Positions 1 to 8,555 of a stretch of DNA of 64,000 bases are shown one piece after another. Both the position numbers and the translations under genes were made by a program. The DNA is from Polaromonas sp. (GTDB taxonomy: Bacteria; Pseudomonadota; Gammaproteobacteria; Burkholderiales; Burkholderiaceae_C). The stretch's first letter is position 1, and the number at the start of each line of letters is the position of its first letter. The notes beneath the pieces are model-generated. The model made no database searches and was not told the DNA's origin. It saw nothing but the letters and a program-made list of their open reading frames with translations. The stretch is from assembly GCF_012927485.1 (NCBI RefSeq), contig NZ_JABBPC010000012.1, positions 248,001-312,000 on the forward strand, in the 5' to 3' direction.

Positions 1-632
1 GCCACATTACACAGTTGGCGCGCCATTTCCATGTCGGTGGCATTTTTGGGGAAACTCACGGCCACATAGTCGGCCTGAAAGCTCATTGCGGTCTTGATGT
101 CTTCCATATCCTTGGTCGTCAGCGCAGGCGCGGTAAGGCCACCGCCCTGCTTGTTGATGCCTTTGTTGTTGGACAGTTCACCGCCCAATTTGACGGTGGT
201 GCGCACTTCTTCGCCGCACACCGCGTCGACGGTCAACACAATCAAACCATCATTGAGCAATAACAAGTCGCCCGCCCGCACGTCGCGCGGCAGCTCTTTG
301 TAGTCCAGCCCCACGCCTTTAAGATCGCCCGGCACTGTACGGGACGCATCGAGTACAAATTTTTGACCGGGCTCCAGCATCACCTTGCCTTCGGCAAATT
401 TACCGACCCGAATTTTAGGGCCTTGCAGGTCCGCCATGATGGCAACCTCGCGGCCAGCTCGTTGGGCCGCCTCGCGCACCAGCTTCGCCCGTTCGACATG
501 GTCCTGGGCCGTGCCATGGCTGAAATTCAGGCGCACCACATTGACACCGGCACGGATCATTTTTTCCAACATCGCGGGATCGCTGGAAGCAGGGCCGAGG
601 GTGGCAACGATTTTGGTGGCACGACGCGTCAT
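1..632 (-). CDS. pyk: Pyruvate kinase, N-terminal part (cut by window start)
   Basis: The minus strand reads an open frame from ATG at 632 to the window edge, giving the first 210 residues of a protein that normally has about 470 to 480. It begins MTRRATKIVATLGPAS, the typical start of pyruvate kinase, followed by the substrate and metal region RLNFSHG, then DLQGPKIRVG and LNDGLI. The enzyme transfers phosphate from phosphoenolpyruvate to ADP in the last step of cytoplasmic glycolysis. Its partner pgk lies on the same strand at 4353-5546, so an original pgk-pyk pair may have been separated by the genes in between. The catalytic C-terminal half lies outside the window, so integrity cannot be judged. 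Confidence 0.95.
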   Translation of the reverse strand, partial: MTRRATKIVATLGPASSDPAMLEKMIRAGVNVVRLNFSHGTAQDHVERAKLVREAAQRAGREVAIMADLQGPKIRVGKFAEGKVMLEPGQKFVLDASRTVPGDLKGVGLDYKELPRDVRAGDLLLLNDGLIVLTVDAVCGEEVRTTVKLGGELSNNKGINKQGGGLTAPALTTKDMEDIKTAMSFQADYVAVSFPKNATDMEMARQLCNV

Positions 633-975
633 TGAAGGTCTCCCGTAATTTAGTCTCTGATTTTCACACGAAATCAGTCACCACCGAGACATCAAAACGA
701 GGGCCGGGTGATGGTGGGTGAGTGTCGGGCAGCGGCATCAGGCTGCAATTGATTGGGTCAGGTCGGCCCCTGCAAAAACGCAACATCGATGCTCTGGCGA
801 ACAATGCGAATGCGGCGCGCACAAAGGCTGCGCCGCCAAGACCGGGACGCTAGCCAAGTTGGTCAAAAATGCAGACACCGCACGGTATGATCAGTTTTCC
901 ACCAAGGCCCGCGTCGCCACTCGGCAGCGTCCACAGTTCGCGGCCCGTCCAAAGCAAATCGCACACGGAGTTTCG
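633..975. other. Gene-free stretch between pyk and the AI-2E transporter
   Basis: About 340 bases separate two divergent genes. An open frame extends upstream of the transporter to a GTG at 718, but its translation is polar and arginine-rich, without transporter character, and I regard it as non-coding. The region must hold the promoters of both genes. I see no convincing -35/-10 pair, repeat or hairpin. Confidence 0.5.
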
Positions 976-2031
976 ATGCTAGGTTTTGATACACGGATCG
1001 CAAAAATTGTCTGGACCGTCTTTGTAATCGGGCTCCTGCTGTTCATTGTTTTCTCGGTACGACAGACCATTCTTGTCGTTACGTTTGCAATATTCTTCAG
1101 CTATCTTCTTTATCCTCTGATTGAGTTGGCGGAGCGCTACAAACCACCCAGGATTCCGCGTATCGTTTCAATTTGCGCCGTGTTCGTGTTGGTACTCGGA
1201 ATCTTCGCTATCGCCGCCAGTTTGTTTGGCTCGCAAGTCGCGGACGAAGCGAGCCGACTCAGCCAACAGTTACCAAGTTTGTTAGACGTCAAGAATATTT
1301 CAGACAGAATACCGTTGCCAAATTTTCTACAGTCGCAACGTGTTCGGCTGGTCGCGTTTGTCAGCGAGCAATTGCAAAGCAGCTCCGGACAGGCGGTTCC
1401 TTTTGCTCAGAAACTGGGACTTGGCGTCATGCACGCAGCCTCCAACCTGATCTACCTCGTTCTGATTCCAATCCTGAGCTTTTTGCTTATCAAGGAAGCG
1501 CCGACCCTGAAGCGTGAAGTGCTGGCATGGATAGGCCACACCAACAGCTCGTTGTGGGCCGGCATCATTGAAAACCTGGATAAGCTCCTGGCGGGCTATG
1601 TGCGAGCACTGCTGATTTTGTCGATAGTGACGTTCATCGTCTACAGCACGGGATTTACCTTGATGGGAGTTTCCTACGCGCTGCTGCTTGGCGTCGTGGC
1701 GGGCCTGCTGGAAGTGATTCCGTTTGTCGGTCCGCTGATCGCGGCCGTCGTAGTGGTGCTGGTTTCAGCCTTTAGCGGCTATCCCCATCTACTTTGGCTG
1801 GTGGTGTTTATCTTCGCGTACCGGATCTTTCAGGATTATGTATTGAGCCCGTATCTAATGAGCGCCGGCCTGGAGGTCTCGCCGTTAATGGTCATCATTG
1901 GGCTGCTGGCAGGCGACCAACTTGGCGGGGTAGCCGGCATCTTCCTGGCCGTACCCGTCCTTGCAGCCCTGAAAATTGTTATTGCGGAAGCGGCGAAAAG
2001 TGCAAAAAAAACGGGAACTATGCGGTTTTGA
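976..2031 (+). CDS. AI-2E family transporter (PerM/YdiK-like membrane protein)
   Basis: A 351-residue polytopic inner-membrane protein. I chose the ATG at 976 because GGAG lies 6 bases upstream and the protein then begins just before the first hydrophobic segment. The family has about eight membrane segments in two blocks, with a soluble middle portion (here about residues 75 to 150). The C-terminal block shows the family signature SPLMVIIGLLAGDQLGG followed by LAVP. Members export autoinducer-2 in E. coli (TqsA) or act as sodium/proton antiporters in other bacteria, so the substrate cannot be predicted. It stands alone between pyk and a response regulator. Confidence 0.88.
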   Translation: MLGFDTRIAKIVWTVFVIGLLLFIVFSVRQTILVVTFAIFFSYLLYPLIELAERYKPPRIPRIVSICAVFVLVLGIFAIAASLFGSQVADEASRLSQQLPSLLDVKNISDRIPLPNFLQSQRVRLVAFVSEQLQSSSGQAVPFAQKLGLGVMHAASNLIYLVLIPILSFLLIKEAPTLKREVLAWIGHTNSSLWAGIIENLDKLLAGYVRALLILSIVTFIVYSTGFTLMGVSYALLLGVVAGLLEVIPFVGPLIAAVVVVLVSAFSGYPHLLWLVVFIFAYRIFQDYVLSPYLMSAGLEVSPLMVIIGLLAGDQLGGVAGIFLAVPVLAALKIVIAEAAKSAKKTGTMRF

Positions 2032-2324
2032 ATTGCACGGCGCGGATGCCCGTGCCGGTTCCTTACGCTGTCCAATAGGCTCTGCCGAAAATAGCCGGAC
2101 CGAGCGTCTATTCACGGCATCCTACGCTTGATACCTTAAACCTTTTTAGATCGGGTAGCGGTTTCATTTTCCCAAGTGTGCACACGAAGAAATAATCCCA
2201 ATCGCCAGCACGAAGTCCGCCAAAATGAAGGTATTTTCAAATCGTTTCTCTCAGCTGCGAGCTGCTTTCTGCTGCCATGCCGACCTTCCCTTAGGGGCCA
2301 TTCGTCACTGCTGGCAAAGCGCGA

Positions 2325-2339
2325 TTCCGGTACCCGGAA
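2325..2339. repeat. Interrupted palindrome TTCCGG-tac-CCGGAA
   Basis: Six-base arms, perfectly complementary, are separated by three bases. It lies in the gene-free region before the response regulator. It could be a regulator site or chance; nothing adjacent decides. Confidence 0.4.
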
Positions 2340-2537
2340 AGCTGGCGATAGATCGATTCAATGATTTGTCTGTCTCGGTCTGGACGAGTCCGTCGCTGAC
2401 TCCCTGATAAAGCGGCCATGTGCGCAGAGAATCCTGATCAAAAGCCTATTGATGTAAGCTTCCCTCTGACGCCTTGAAAAAGTGCTTGATTGGCGCTTCC
2501 GTGGCCGCGCAGCCTTCTTGAATCAACCTATGAATGA

Positions 2538-2585
2538 AATTCCGATTTATTTAGGGTTATTTGATTTAACCCTCGCGCCGGAATT
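2538..2585. repeat. Nested inverted repeat (two concentric perfect 7-bp stems)
   Basis: Outer arms AATTCCG (2538-2544) and CGGAATT (2579-2585) enclose inner arms AGGGTTA (2553-2559) and TAACCCT (2567-2573), with a 7-base central loop. As RNA this would be a two-helix hairpin with an internal loop; as DNA it is a double palindrome. No T-run follows, so it is not a standard terminator. It lies about 335 bases upstream of the response-regulator start. Confidence 0.55.
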
Positions 2586-2919
2586 GAAGTGATTTATCAA
2601 TTGCGAACCAAAGGCCTCGCCAACAAGCTTTATAAAAAAATGCAGTGCTGGAATCAACAATCGCTTACATTTTAAACACCGGCCTGGATTTATTGTTTTC
2701 AATCACCGAGTTGAGCCGACAGGTAATGCATCGGTCCCGAAAACGGCGACATGAATGAGCAGGCGCTTGAGCAAGCGATCCGTGAAGGTCGGCCGCGGAT
2801 CCTATTAGCGGCGGGCCTGCGCGGCTGGCACGCCAAAGCCCAGGGGGGTATGCGGAAACCACTAGAATTTGGCAGCCCCTGGCGGATGTCACGCCCTTAT
2901 CTAAGACAGGATTTACACC

Positions 2920-3672
2920 TTGCGCTACACCGACGTTTTTGCGCTTACACCGAAAGGCGAACAAGAGTTGCGCAATTCGGCCACCACAATTTCACCGCTA
3001 GAGGTCGAATTTCTGGTGCGCCTCGATGGCAACTTGTCACTGGCTCAGATTTACCAGGGCATGGATGCTGCAGTTGCCGAAACCTTCGATAAAACCGTGG
3101 CGCTGGTGGTAGGCAAGGGACTCGCGGCATTTGTCCAGCCAGACCCCTTTGCTGCATCGCTGCAGTTCGGTCTTAGCAGTTCGGCGCTGCATCAGGCCGA
3201 CGCGGAAGCCGATATATGCGCCGCATCGCTTAAAAAATCCAACTACTATGTCCGCATTGCGCGTAAGCGGGGCGCGCCCCGCCAGCGTGCGGCAGGTGAG
3301 CGGATGTCAGCCGTCATTGTTGATGATGAGCCGCAGCTCGCCAAGTTCCTGAGTTACTTCCTAACGTTTGAAGGCTTCGATGTACGCGTCGCCAGCTGCC
3401 GCGCCGAGATCGTGGCGGAGTTTCGTAAACTGCCGGTCCCCGATTTGGTTTTGCTTGACGTCACGCTTCCCGATGCAGACGGTTTTGACATCCTGCTCAG
3501 AATCCGGTCTCATCCAGCATTGAAAGACGTACCCGTCATCATGCTGACGGCCAAGGCAAGCCGGGAGGGAGTTCTCAAGGGTCTGGCGGGAGGCGCTGAC
3601 GGGTACGTCACAAAACCTGTCGAGACTGACTCCTTGCTCCAGGCGGTACGTACTGTGGTGGGCTTGAAGTAA
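2920..3672 (+). CDS. Response regulator with unknown N-terminal domain
   Basis: A 250-residue cytoplasmic protein. Residues 129 to 250 form a CheY-like receiver: acidic pair D135-D136 in VDDEP, phosphoacceptor D180 in LLDVTLP, the T/S position in MLTAKA and the conserved K232 in TKP. Residues 1 to 128 match no output domain I can name; they contain a short helical, winged-helix-like stretch (TTISPLEVEFLVRLDG) and no obvious DNA-binding motif, so the output sits before the receiver, which is the unusual order. The start is TTG at 2920, directly after an in-frame TAA at 2902, with AGGA about 9 bases before it. A convergent Hpt gene at 3845-4204 is the likely phosphodonor partner. No histidine kinase is encoded nearby. 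Confidence 0.85.
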   Translation: MRYTDVFALTPKGEQELRNSATTISPLEVEFLVRLDGNLSLAQIYQGMDAAVAETFDKTVALVVGKGLAAFVQPDPFAASLQFGLSSSALHQADAEADICAASLKKSNYYVRIARKRGAPRQRAAGERMSAVIVDDEPQLAKFLSYFLTFEGFDVRVASCRAEIVAEFRKLPVPDLVLLDVTLPDADGFDILLRIRSHPALKDVPVIMLTAKASREGVLKGLAGGADGYVTKPVETDSLLQAVRTVVGLK

Positions 3673-3844
3673 TCAGGAAGACCGACGCAATGGATCCCTT
3701 TTCTTTTGAGCAGTCCTTAGGAACGCCGAAGGTATCTGGTCACTGGGCACATCGGTCTGCGGGCCGAGTCAGGCCGTCGTAAAGCCGCGCCCTCCCACCG
3801 CCATAACGGGGCCTTGTGCCGGACTACAGGCCTCAGCGGTGGCG

Positions 3845-4204
3845 CTACTGCGAACTGTGGACGGGGTTATAACTAGGCAGGCTGCCCAAGAGCGTTTGAA
3901 TGGCCAGACCCACCTGTACAGTCATTGCCGGTGTCAAAGAACCTGTCGAATTGACAAGCGGATGGACCGCCAGTTCAACCACTCGAGCGGCTTCTCCAAG
4001 CGCAGCAAAGCCGAATGTCGCGCTAGAGCCAGCCAAACTGTGCGCTTGTCGCTCCAGACTGTCCAACGCGTGTGCATCCTGCCGGTCGTCAAGGATCTGA
4101 CGCCAGAGCGTTTCGATGCCAGCGAGTCGTTGGGGCAAGGAACGGCGGTAATCCGCACGCTGCTGTTCCATAAAGACCAGGAAAGCGGGATTGGTTTGAG
4201 TCAT
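3845..4204 (-). CDS. Histidine phosphotransfer (Hpt) domain protein
   Basis: A 119-residue all-helical protein, the size of a free-standing Hpt module. The motif AHSLAGSSATFGF around residues 54 to 66 corresponds to the Hpt signature HxLKGSS, with H55 as the phosphorylated histidine. The usual Lys after HxL is Ala here (HSLAGSS). Such proteins pass phosphate between a hybrid kinase and a response regulator. It faces the response regulator at 2920-3672 across 172 bases, suggesting a two-part relay whose kinase is elsewhere. The 148 bases between it and pgk upstream leave room for its own promoter. Confidence 0.8.
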   Translation of the reverse strand: MTQTNPAFLVFMEQQRADYRRSLPQRLAGIETLWRQILDDRQDAHALDSLERQAHSLAGSSATFGFAALGEAARVVELAVHPLVNSTGSLTPAMTVQVGLAIQTLLGSLPSYNPVHSSQ

Positions 4205-4352
4205 AGCGGCAGGACGGTGGTTGGCGACCTGGCTCGAAAGCGGCCACTAAGTTGCAAAGTGCGCGGACGGGACAAGTGTTTACAACGACAAAGGCGCGAA
4301 CAACGCGGGTACGCTCCTGGCTTTATAGTATCGAAGCGTTTCACAGCTTCTT

Positions 4353-5546
4353 TCATCCACCCGCCCGGCGCTCCAGAATCTCAAATGCGGGCAGCGTTTT
4401 ACCTTCCAGAATTTCCAGGAAAGCACCGCCGCCGGTGGAGATATAGTCCACCTGCTTTTCGATGCCGTATTTGGCGATGGCTGCGAGCGTATCCCCTCCG
4501 CCAGCAATCGAAAATGCGCTGCTTTCGGCAATAGCGCGGGCGATGCCTTCAGTGCCTTTGGAGAAGGCATCAAACTCGAACACCCCGACGGGGCCGTTCC
4601 AGACAATCGTGCCGGCCGCCTTAAGCTGGGCCGCCAGTTTGGCGGTAGTGTCGGGGCCAATGTCCAGAATCAGGTCGTCGTCGGCAACCTCCGTCGAGGC
4701 CTTCACGGTGGCCGGTGCGTCGGGGGCGAAAGTCTTGGCGCAAACCACGTCGGTGGGAATCGGCACTTCGGCGCCACGCGCTTTCATGGCCTCCATCACG
4801 ACTTTGGCCTCTGGCACCAGATCAGCTTCCACCAGACTTTTCCCAATCTTCAGACCCGCTGCGAGCATGAAGGTATTGGCAATGCCGCCACCCACAATCA
4901 GTTGGTCGACATTGGCTGCGAGGGACTTGAGGATCGTCAGCTTGGTCGAAACCTTGCTGCCCGCGACAATCGCAACCAGCGGCCTGCGCGGGTTGGAAAG
5001 TGCGGCCGTGATAGCGTCCATTTCGGCCGCCAGCAGCGGACCGGCGCAGGCAATCGGGGCATATTGCGCAATGCCATAGGTTGAAGCTTCAGCGCGGTGG
5101 GCCGTCCCAAACGCGTCATGCACAAAAATGTCGCAAAGAGCGGCCAGCTTGCGGGCTAGCGCTTCACTGTTTTTCTTTTCGCCTTTGTTGAGGCGGCAGT
5201 TTTCCAACAGCAGCAACTGGCCCGGCTTGATGTCCACGCCATCGACCCAGTTGGAAACTAACGGAATCTCGCGTTTCATCAACTCGCCCAAGCGCTTGGC
5301 CACGGGCGCCAGTGAGTCGGCGGGCTTGAATTCGCCTTCTACCGGGCGGCCGAGGTGGGAGGTCACCATCACGGCGGCGCCAGCGTCCAGCGCCATTTGC
5401 AAGCACGGAATGGAGGCCCGGATACGGGTGTCCTCGGTGATGTTTCCGCTGGTGTCCTGCGGAACATTCAAGTCTGCACGAATGAAAACGCGTTGGCCCG
5501 CAACCTTGCCGCGGCTACACAAGTCGGAAAAACGGATGAAATTCAT
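4353..5546 (-). CDS. pgk: Phosphoglycerate kinase
   Basis: A full-length 397-residue glycolytic enzyme that interconverts 1,3-bisphosphoglycerate plus ADP and 3-phosphoglycerate plus ATP. The N domain carries the substrate-binding RADLNVP, HLGRP and [11 protein letters not shown]. The C domain carries [27 protein letters not shown] and the nucleotide loop GGGDTLAA, ending in STGGGAFLE. The ATG at 5546 starts at the conserved RF-DL region. It is on the same strand as pyk but separated from it by about 3.7 kb. No other Calvin-cycle or glycolytic gene adjoins it. Confidence 0.98.
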   Translation of the reverse strand: MNFIRFSDLCSRGKVAGQRVFIRADLNVPQDTSGNITEDTRIRASIPCLQMALDAGAAVMVTSHLGRPVEGEFKPADSLAPVAKRLGELMKREIPLVSNWVDGVDIKPGQLLLLENCRLNKGEKKNSEALARKLAALCDIFVHDAFGTAHRAEASTYGIAQYAPIACAGPLLAAEMDAITAALSNPRRPLVAIVAGSKVSTKLTILKSLAANVDQLIVGGGIANTFMLAAGLKIGKSLVEADLVPEAKVVMEAMKARGAEVPIPTDVVCAKTFAPDAPATVKASTEVADDDLILDIGPDTTAKLAAQLKAAGTIVWNGPVGVFEFDAFSKGTEGIARAIAESSAFSIAGGGDTLAAIAKYGIEKQVDYISTGGGAFLEILEGKTLPAFEILERRAGG

Positions 5547-5667
5547 GAGCGCTCACAAAATGAATGAATGGTCTTGCAGGCCGAGCGGCCATGCTGAATG
5601 TCTGTGATTGTAGGCGGGCGAGTTGCGGCGGAAATCTGCAGGCCCGCTACCGATTCCCCGGCCTAGA

Positions 5668-6009
5668 TTACCAGCCTAACGCCAGATGCAGCGGCAGGTA
5701 AACCGCCATGCCGATCACGATGGTGCCCAGCACGGCTTGCCCGGCCCCCCGGCGCCAGAAATAAAACGCAACGCCCGCAGCCGCGCCGTAGATGCGCGCG
5801 TCCTGCCAAGAAGCGATCAGCTGCCCCTGCGTTATGACCAGCGCGGGTGCGATGACGGCCGCCAAGGCAGCAACCGGTGCGTACTGCAGGCCCCGCTGCG
5901 CCCAGCGCGGTAGGTGCCATGGGCGGCTGGAGATAAAAAAGAAGCTGCGCGTGACGACAGTGACGACCGCCAGACCCACGATGACGCCGAGTGTCCCCCA
6001 ATTGGTCAT
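5668..6009 (-). CDS. azlD: AzlD-type small subunit of branched-chain amino acid exporter
   Basis: A 113-residue hydrophobic protein with about four membrane segments and the family features VVTRSFFF near the start and APALVITQG in the middle. AzlD is the small partner of AzlC, and the pair exports branched-chain amino acids or analogues. It lies 15 bases downstream of azlC on the same strand, consistent with co-transcription. The substrate in this organism is not visible from sequence. Confidence 0.85.
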   Translation of the reverse strand: MTNWGTLGVIVGLAVVTVVTRSFFFISSRPWHLPRWAQRGLQYAPVAALAAVIAPALVITQGQLIASWQDARIYGAAAGVAFYFWRRGAGQAVLGTIVIGMAVYLPLHLALGW

Positions 6010-6024
6010 AAGGCCTTCAGTCCG

Positions 6025-6699
6025 CTACTCGTTTTCATGTCGGGGTCTTGGGGGCCGCGCGGGCGTTTCAAAAAGCAAGCAAAGCGCTACTGCCGCAGCG
6101 ATTGCCACCACGCTGTTGAGGTTGAATGGCAAGGCAACCGCCGCCACCGCTGCCGCGCCTGCCACGCCGGCCGAGACGCGACGCATCGGAGTCGAGGCGA
6201 GCGAACACGTCACCCCGATCAGGGCCAGAATACCCGCAAAACCCAAGCCCCATTGCGGCGGAATCCATTGTGCCAACGCGATGCCCAGCAGGCTTGCTGC
6301 TTGCCAGCTCAACCAGTTCAGTCCGCCACCGCCGGCCAAATAGGCAAATTGCGCCTGGCGCTCGGCCGAATCCACGGGAGGATGGGGAAAGCGGCGCACA
6401 AAGAGGACGTAAGACATGTCGGTGGCAAGGTACCCCGCCAGCAAACGCACCGGACGGGGCAGGTGCATGACATAGCTGCGCAGATGTGCGCTGAATACGA
6501 CAAACCGCAGGTTCACGCAAAAACTGGTCGCCAGAATGACCCATACCGGGGCGCTGGCGGCAATGAGCGGAATGGCTGCCAGTTGCGAACTTCCGGCATA
6601 TACCAGCAACGTCATCGCTACGGCCTCAGTCGCCGACATCCCGGAGTTGACCATGGCGACGCCGGTCATCATGCCCCAAGCGGCCAGACCGGGTGCCAC
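6025..6699 (-). CDS. azlC: AzlC-type large subunit of branched-chain amino acid exporter
   Basis: A polytopic membrane protein with the AzlC core GMMTGVAMVNSGMS, LLVYAGSSQLAA and NLRFVVFSAHL. The frame given starts at GTG 6699 (224 residues), but clear family sequence continues upstream in frame (HRPEFRLGAREISG, about 6700 to 6741) as far as the stop codon of fmt, without any ATG, GTG or TTG. The real start is therefore probably a rare codon such as CTG at 6756, or the original start has been lost. It follows fmt in the same frame and precedes azlD. An unrelated translation gene as upstream neighbour suggests read-through transcription from def-fmt. Confidence 0.8.
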   Translation of the reverse strand: MAPGLAAWGMMTGVAMVNSGMSATEAVAMTLLVYAGSSQLAAIPLIAASAPVWVILATSFCVNLRFVVFSAHLRSYVMHLPRPVRLLAGYLATDMSYVLFVRRFPHPPVDSAERQAQFAYLAGGGGLNWLSWQAASLLGIALAQWIPPQWGLGFAGILALIGVTCSLASTPMRRVSAGVAGAAAVAAVALPFNLNSVVAIAAAVALCLLFETPARPPRPRHENE

Positions 6700-6792
6700 G
6701 CCGGAAATCTCTCGCGCGCCGAGCCGGAACTCAGGACGATGAACCAGCCTGGACAGGGCGAGACGGAGGCGCGCTACGGAGCTAATAGGATC

Positions 6793-7776
6793 TCACAGAG
6801 GCGGCAGGTCGAACGATTGACCCGCGTGCAAGGGAAAGCCGCGCAAAAAATCAGCGGCGGGCAAGCGCTTGCCGCCTGCGCGCTGCAGCTCCGTCAACGT
6901 CAGCACCCCGTCCCCGCCCACTACCTGCACACCGGCGGCCTCTGCAGACAAGATAGTCCCAACGGGCTTACCTGAGGGGGACGAACAGCTATCGATTTGA
7001 GCGCTCCAGAGTTTGAGGGTGTCTGCACCGAACTGCGCAGTGGCTCCTGGGTGAGGGTTCATGGCGCGAAGATGCCGCTCAATCACGGCCACGGGCTGCC
7101 TCCAGTTCACTGCCGCTTCCGCCTTCTCGATCTTGTGAGCGTAGGTGATGTCCTGGTCGGGTTGTTTGACCGGGCGCAGGCCTCCACAGGCCGCCAGTTC
7201 CAATGCCTCCACGATGAGTCGGCCACCGAGCTGCGAAAGTTTGTCATGCAGGGTGGCGGTGGTATCTGGCGTCGCACCGGTCTGGACGATGGGAAGCTTT
7301 TCCACCAGCAGCGTATCGCCAGTGTCCAGCCCGGCATCCATCTGCATGATGGCCACGCCCGTTTCCTGGTCACCGGCCTCGATAGCGCGGTGAATCGGTG
7401 CCGCCCCGCGCCAACGCGGCAGCAAGGAAGCATGAATATTCAGGCAGCCTAGCCTGGGGAGATCAAGCACCCACTGCGGCAAAATAATCCCGTATGCCGC
7501 CACCACCATGACATCGGCGCGAACCGCTTCCATCGCTTGACGGGCCAAGTTCGCATCGTCAGGATATTTGCCGTCCAATCGCAGACTGCGGGGTTGGATC
7601 ACCGGGACTCGCTGGTTTTCAGCCCACTGTTTGACGGCCGACAGCTGCAACTTCATGCCACGCCCGGCGGGTCGGTCCGGCTGGGTTAACACCAGAGCAA
7701 TCTCAAAGCCGGCGGCGTGCAATCTTGCCAACGCCACGCGGGCAAACTCGGGAGTACCGGCAAAAATGATGCGCAT
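6793..7776 (-). CDS. fmt: Methionyl-tRNA formyltransferase
   Basis: A 327-residue enzyme that formylates the methionine on initiator tRNA using 10-formyltetrahydrofolate. The N-terminal catalytic domain has the start [12 protein letters not shown], the loop QPDRPAGRG and the active-site block [16 protein letters not shown] followed by MDAGLDTGD. The C-terminal part (about residues 210 to 327) is the beta-barrel tRNA-binding domain. It follows def by 59 bases on the same strand, the standard bacterial pairing of formylation and deformylation. Length and motifs are complete. Confidence 0.97.
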   Translation of the reverse strand: MRIIFAGTPEFARVALARLHAAGFEIALVLTQPDRPAGRGMKLQLSAVKQWAENQRVPVIQPRSLRLDGKYPDDANLARQAMEAVRADVMVVAAYGIILPQWVLDLPRLGCLNIHASLLPRWRGAAPIHRAIEAGDQETGVAIMQMDAGLDTGDTLLVEKLPIVQTGATPDTTATLHDKLSQLGGRLIVEALELAACGGLRPVKQPDQDITYAHKIEKAEAAVNWRQPVAVIERHLRAMNPHPGATAQFGADTLKLWSAQIDSCSSPSGKPVGTILSAEAAGVQVVGGDGVLTLTELQRAGGKRLPAADFLRGFPLHAGQSFDLPPL

Positions 7777-7799
7777 AGTGCCGATTCTAAAGACTCAAC

Positions 7800-7829
7800 A
7801 AAAAAATCCCGCGGTGCCGCACCGCCGCG
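7800..7829 (-). terminator. Possible weak terminator between def and fmt
   Basis: Read on the minus strand, arms CGCGG and CCGCG (7825-7829 and 7810-7814) surround a GC-rich loop, and a run of seven T (A on the plus strand, 7800-7806) follows after three bases. It could reduce def transcription into fmt or form an attenuator. The stem is only five pairs, so the call is tentative. Confidence 0.4.
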
Positions 7830-7835
7830 TGGTCT

Positions 7836-8357
7836 TCAACTTACCGAATCACGTTCTTCGTCTTTTTTCTGCTTGATCATTTTGGTCTTGATGCGGTTGC
7901 GCTTCAAAGGCGAAAGGTATTCCACGAATACCTTTCCTATCAAATGGTCCATTTCATGCTGGATACAAACCGCCAGCATGCCTTCAGCGCTATGCACGCA
8001 GAGCTTGCCGTCCAGATCCAGCGCCTGTACCTTGACGGCGATTGAACGCTCGACCCCGTCATAGATACCAGGCACCGACAAACAGCCTTCGTCACCGACG
8101 CGGGTCTCGGCGCTGGCCCAGACGATCGCGGGGTTGATCAGCACGAGCGGCTGGTCGCGGCTTTCGCTCACATCAATCACGATCAAGCGCTCGTGCACGT
8201 CCACCTGCGTCGCCGCTAGGCCAATACCCGCCGCTTCATACATGATCTCAAACATGGCGCCAGCGAGCTTGCGCAAGCGTGCGTCTACAGCGGTCACAGG
8301 AATGGCTACTGTGTGCAAACGTGGGTCGGGATAGCGAAGAATGGTCAGTTGGGTCAT
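7836..8357 (-). CDS. def: Peptide deformylase
   Basis: A 173-residue metallo-enzyme removing the N-formyl group from nascent proteins. All three family motifs are present: GIGLAATQV (residues 45 to 52), EGCLSVP with metal ligand C92, and QHEMDHL with ligands H134 and H138 and catalytic E135. It is the first gene of the minus-strand group def-fmt-azlC-azlD and is divergent from the LysM gene, with 198 bases between for both promoters. The tail is lysine-rich and ends in DEERDSVS, as often in this family. Confidence 0.97.
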   Translation of the reverse strand: MTQLTILRYPDPRLHTVAIPVTAVDARLRKLAGAMFEIMYEAAGIGLAATQVDVHERLIVIDVSESRDQPLVLINPAIVWASAETRVGDEGCLSVPGIYDGVERSIAVKVQALDLDGKLCVHSAEGMLAVCIQHEMDHLIGKVFVEYLSPLKRNRIKTKMIKQKKDEERDSVS

Positions 8358-8555
8358 GGGGGCAACAAGTGAGATGTCGCTATTTTCGCCACTTTTGTCC
8401 GTTTTTTAAACGTTACGATCTTCCCAGAATCGGGTAATCGTTGCTTAATCAAGGGCTTAAGGTCAGAATCGTGCGTCACTTCTCAAGATAAAAACAGGGT
8501 CCGGCGAGTTCAATTTCGCTAAATTGGAACCACGCCAGCCTCAAGGGCCTTCAAG

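Larger units (their letters stand above)
2032..2919. other. Long gene-free region with inverted repeats
   Basis: Nearly 890 bases carry no gene that I can support. Short open frames (for example 2225-2407 and 2751-3092) lack a ribosome binding site, have no recognisable family and, in the second case, run in another frame into the response-regulator gene. Structures seen are an interrupted palindrome at 2325-2339 and a nested inverted repeat at 2538-2585, listed separately. Base composition from about 2520 to 2720 is richer in A and T than the neighbouring genes, which suits a promoter or a remnant of an unrelated element. Confidence 0.5.

Noticed and set aside
718..975. Upstream extension of the AI-2E transporter to GTG 718
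   Set aside because: The extension is polar and unrelated to the family; ATG 976 has GGAG at good spacing.
2751..3092. 113-residue frame overlapping the response regulator
   Set aside because: It runs in another frame through the regulator gene, with no family match and no ribosome binding site.
3839..4534. Long plus-strand frame opposite the Hpt and pgk genes
   Set aside because: It is antisense to two well-supported genes, and its composition (many Arg and Cys) is that of a shadow frame.
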